DNA from: Flagellimonas profundi
GTDB lineage: Bacteria; Bacteroidota; Bacteroidia; Flavobacteriales; Flavobacteriaceae
Length of the DNA stretch: 64,000 nt
Assembly (NCBI RefSeq): GCF_017313275.1
Contig: NZ_JAFLNM010000002.1
Coordinates: 854,455 to 918,454, forward strand
Direction: 5' to 3'
Part shown: positions 62,386 through 64,000 of the stretch, piece by piece
Layout of the letters: every line of letters starts with the position of its first letter
Position numbering within the stretch: the first letter of the stretch is position 1
Program-made: the position numbers and the translations under genes
Notes under the pieces: model-generated
Database searches by the model: none
What the model was told of the DNA's origin: nothing
Seen by the model: only the letters and a program-made list of their open reading frames with translations

Positions 62386-64000
62386 ATGGCAGAAAATCCA
62401 ACAATACGACTTAACAAAGTTCTCAGAGAATTGAACATTTCACTGGATAGGGCAGTCGATTACCTGGCCTCGGAAGGGCATGAGGTAGAGGCACGTCCTA
62501 CCACCAAAATATCCAATGAAGTGTATCAAGTTCTGTTGGATGAATTCCAAACGGATAAGAGTAAAAAGGTCGCTTCCAAGGAAGTTGGTGAAGAAAAGCG
62601 CAAGGAGAAGGAAGCTATACGCATCCGAATGGAAAAAGAACAGGAGGAGCGCAGGTTGGCCAAAGAGAAGAAGGAGGCAGAGCAGCAAGTGGTAAAAGCC
62701 AAAGCTGAGCTTTCCGGACCCAAAACCGTGGGTAAGATAGATTTGGATAAAAAATCCGAACAACCGAAAGAGGAAGAGCCAAAGAAAGAGGAAGCTCCAA
62801 AAGCCGAGCCAGCAAAAGCCAAGGAAGAAAAGCCGAAAGCTCCCGAAAAGGAAAAGGCCGAAAAGAAAGAAGCAGCAGAGTCCAAAGAAGAGGTCTCTGA
62901 AAGCAAAGAAGGCTCCGAGGATACTGAGACAGGTACCATAAAGACGAAGTACCAAAAACTTTCAGGTCCTAAAATTACGGGAGATAAAATCGATCTTTCG
63001 CAGTTCAAAAAACCAGCCAAGAAGAAAAAAGAGGATAGTCAAAAATCCAAAGGAGGTTCATCTGATGGAGGGGAGCGTAAAAAACGTAGAAGAAGAATAG
63101 TAAAGAACGGTCCTCAATCAGGAGGTGGCCGTAACAATAGAGGGGGTTCTGGCAGAAAGGGACAGCGTTCATCCGCACCAAAAGTTGAGCCTACCGAAGA
63201 AGAAGTACAAAAACAGGTAAGGGAAACCCTTGAAAAACTTCAAGGTAAATCCAGTAAAGGTAGAGGAGCCAAATATCGAAGGGAGAAAAGAGATCAACAT
63301 CGTCAGCAAACGGAGAAAGATCTTGAACAACAGGAGTTGGAAAGCAAAATCCTTAAGGTGACCGAGTTCGTTACAGTAAACGAACTGGCAACCATGATGA
63401 ATGTTTCCTCCACACAGATTATTTCTGCTTGTATGTCCCTAGGTATCATGGTAACCATGAACCAGCGCCTGGACGCTGAAACGCTTTCCATTGTAGCCGA
63501 TGAATTTGGTTACGAAGTTGAATTCGTTACCGCAGAAATCGAGGAGACCATAGAGGAGGTTGAGGATGCCCCGGAAGATTTAAAGCCTCGTGCACCGATT
63601 GTAACTGTTATGGGGCACGTTGACCACGGTAAAACGTCCTTACTGGATTATGTTCGTCAAGAGAATGTGATCGCAGGCGAGAGTGGTGGAATCACCCAGC
63701 ACATTGGAGCTTATGGTGTTTCCCTCGAAGATGGACAGAGAATCACATTCTTGGATACTCCCGGTCACGAAGCGTTTACCGCAATGAGAGCCCGTGGTGC
63801 CCAAGTAACGGATATCGCTATAATCGTAATTGCCGCGGACGATGACATTATGCCTCAAACAAAAGAGGCCATTAGTCATGCGCAAGCAGCAGGAGTTCCC
63901 ATTGTGTTTGCTATCAACAAAGTTGATAAGCCAACAGCGAACCCAGATAAGATCAAAGAAGGCTTGGCCAGCATGAATTTGTTGGTGGAAGATTGGGGAG
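62386..64000 (+). CDS. infB: translation initiation factor IF-2 (partial)
   Basis: GTPase that places initiator tRNA on the 30S subunit. The frame is open from the ATG at 62386 to the window edge (538 codons), so the C-terminal half is missing. The start [19 protein letters not shown] is the IF2N domain. A long charged K/E/A/P-rich linker follows (about 60-250), then a second IF2N-like domain near 325-385 and the G domain with GHVDHGKT at 410-417 (G1), DTPGHEAF (G3) and NKVD (G4). It follows nusA by 42 bases. Confidence 0.97.
   Translation, partial: MAENPTIRLNKVLRELNISLDRAVDYLASEGHEVEARPTTKISNEVYQVLLDEFQTDKSKKVASKEVGEEKRKEKEAIRIRMEKEQEERRLAKEKKEAEQQVVKAKAELSGPKTVGKIDLDKKSEQPKEEEPKKEEAPKAEPAKAKEEKPKAPEKEKAEKKEAAESKEEVSESKEGSEDTETGTIKTKYQKLSGPKITGDKIDLSQFKKPAKKKKEDSQKSKGGSSDGGERKKRRRRIVKNGPQSGGGRNNRGGSGRKGQRSSAPKVEPTEEEVQKQVRETLEKLQGKSSKGRGAKYRREKRDQHRQQTEKDLEQQELESKILKVTEFVTVNELATMMNVSSTQIISACMSLGIMVTMNQRLDAETLSIVADEFGYEVEFVTAEIEETIEEVEDAPEDLKPRAPIVTVMGHVDHGKTSLLDYVRQENVIAGESGGITQHIGAYGVSLEDGQRITFLDTPGHEAFTAMRARGAQVTDIAIIVIAADDDIMPQTKEAISHAQAAGVPIVFAINKVDKPTANPDKIKEGLASMNLLVEDWG

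Noticed and set aside
62440..63020. Long overlapping minus-strand frames opposite infB, rich in F, L and S
   Set aside because: They are the antisense of the low-complexity K/E-rich linker of IF-2. No start context or homology supports them.

Overview
This window is a chromosomal segment of a marine-type flavobacterium (Bacteroidota, Flavobacteriaceae; a Muricauda/Allomuricauda-like organism is my best guess from protein style). The evidence is the phylum-type promoter words (TAnnTTTG with an upstream TTG/TTTG), many short lipoproteins and outer-membrane barrels, flavobacterial surface and degradative families (DUF5916, NIPSNAP, FadL/OmpP1, DUF2723), and the ribosomal gene order. It looks like ordinary chromosome: I see no insertion sequence, phage, integrase or CRISPR array.

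Layout. 1-3150 (+): ExbB, a small membrane protein, two ExbD proteins and an outer-membrane barrel, forming an energy-transduction operon. 3141-13864 (-): a housekeeping block read rplM-rpsI, rpsB-tsf, pyrH-frr, an MMPL/RND exporter, asnS, rpoN and a small membrane protein, separated by intrinsic terminators. 14034-16685 (+): a DUF5916 protein. 16880-22684 (-): tyrosine/phenylalanine catabolism (hpd, hmgA, fahA, a flavin reductase, a HisC-like aminotransferase), with a divergent MarR regulator at 22862. Four gaps in or beside this cluster carry palindromic elements, three of them sharing a GTCATTCC end. 23305-33140 (mostly -): TauE-like permease, GH2 glycosidase, thioredoxin-like protein, NIPSNAP lipoprotein, MFS transporter, polA and an N4-glycosylasparaginase. 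33181-40698: cutC, a membrane metallophosphoesterase, a FadL-type barrel, a thioredoxin-fold protein without cysteines, and a large DUF2723 membrane protein. 40788: tRNA-Gln(UUG).

40997-57807 is the accessory-looking part. A TetR regulator precedes a flavoprotein, an MBL-fold lactonase-like hydrolase and an AhpD-like protein. The upstream regions of the regulator and of the flavoprotein share a GTAC-N16-GTAC motif, a candidate operator. Next come a 959-residue M61 peptidase/amidohydrolase fusion, a lipoprotein joining a heavy-metal-binding-type cysteine motif to an alpha/beta hydrolase, an exported DJ-1/PfpI protein beside a GlxA-type regulator, an AraC regulator with small membrane proteins and an NAD(P)-binding protein, then PD40, GNAT, VOC and carboxylesterase genes. 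57817-60313 (-) holds a membrane class III nucleotide cyclase and a surface protein. 60538-64000 (+) is rimP-nusA-infB, whose leader contains a terminator-like hairpin; infB runs off the end.

The best leads for something new are the TetR operator pair with its operon, the M61-amidohydrolase fusion, the operator-like repeats between hpd and the MarR gene, and the rimP leader hairpin.
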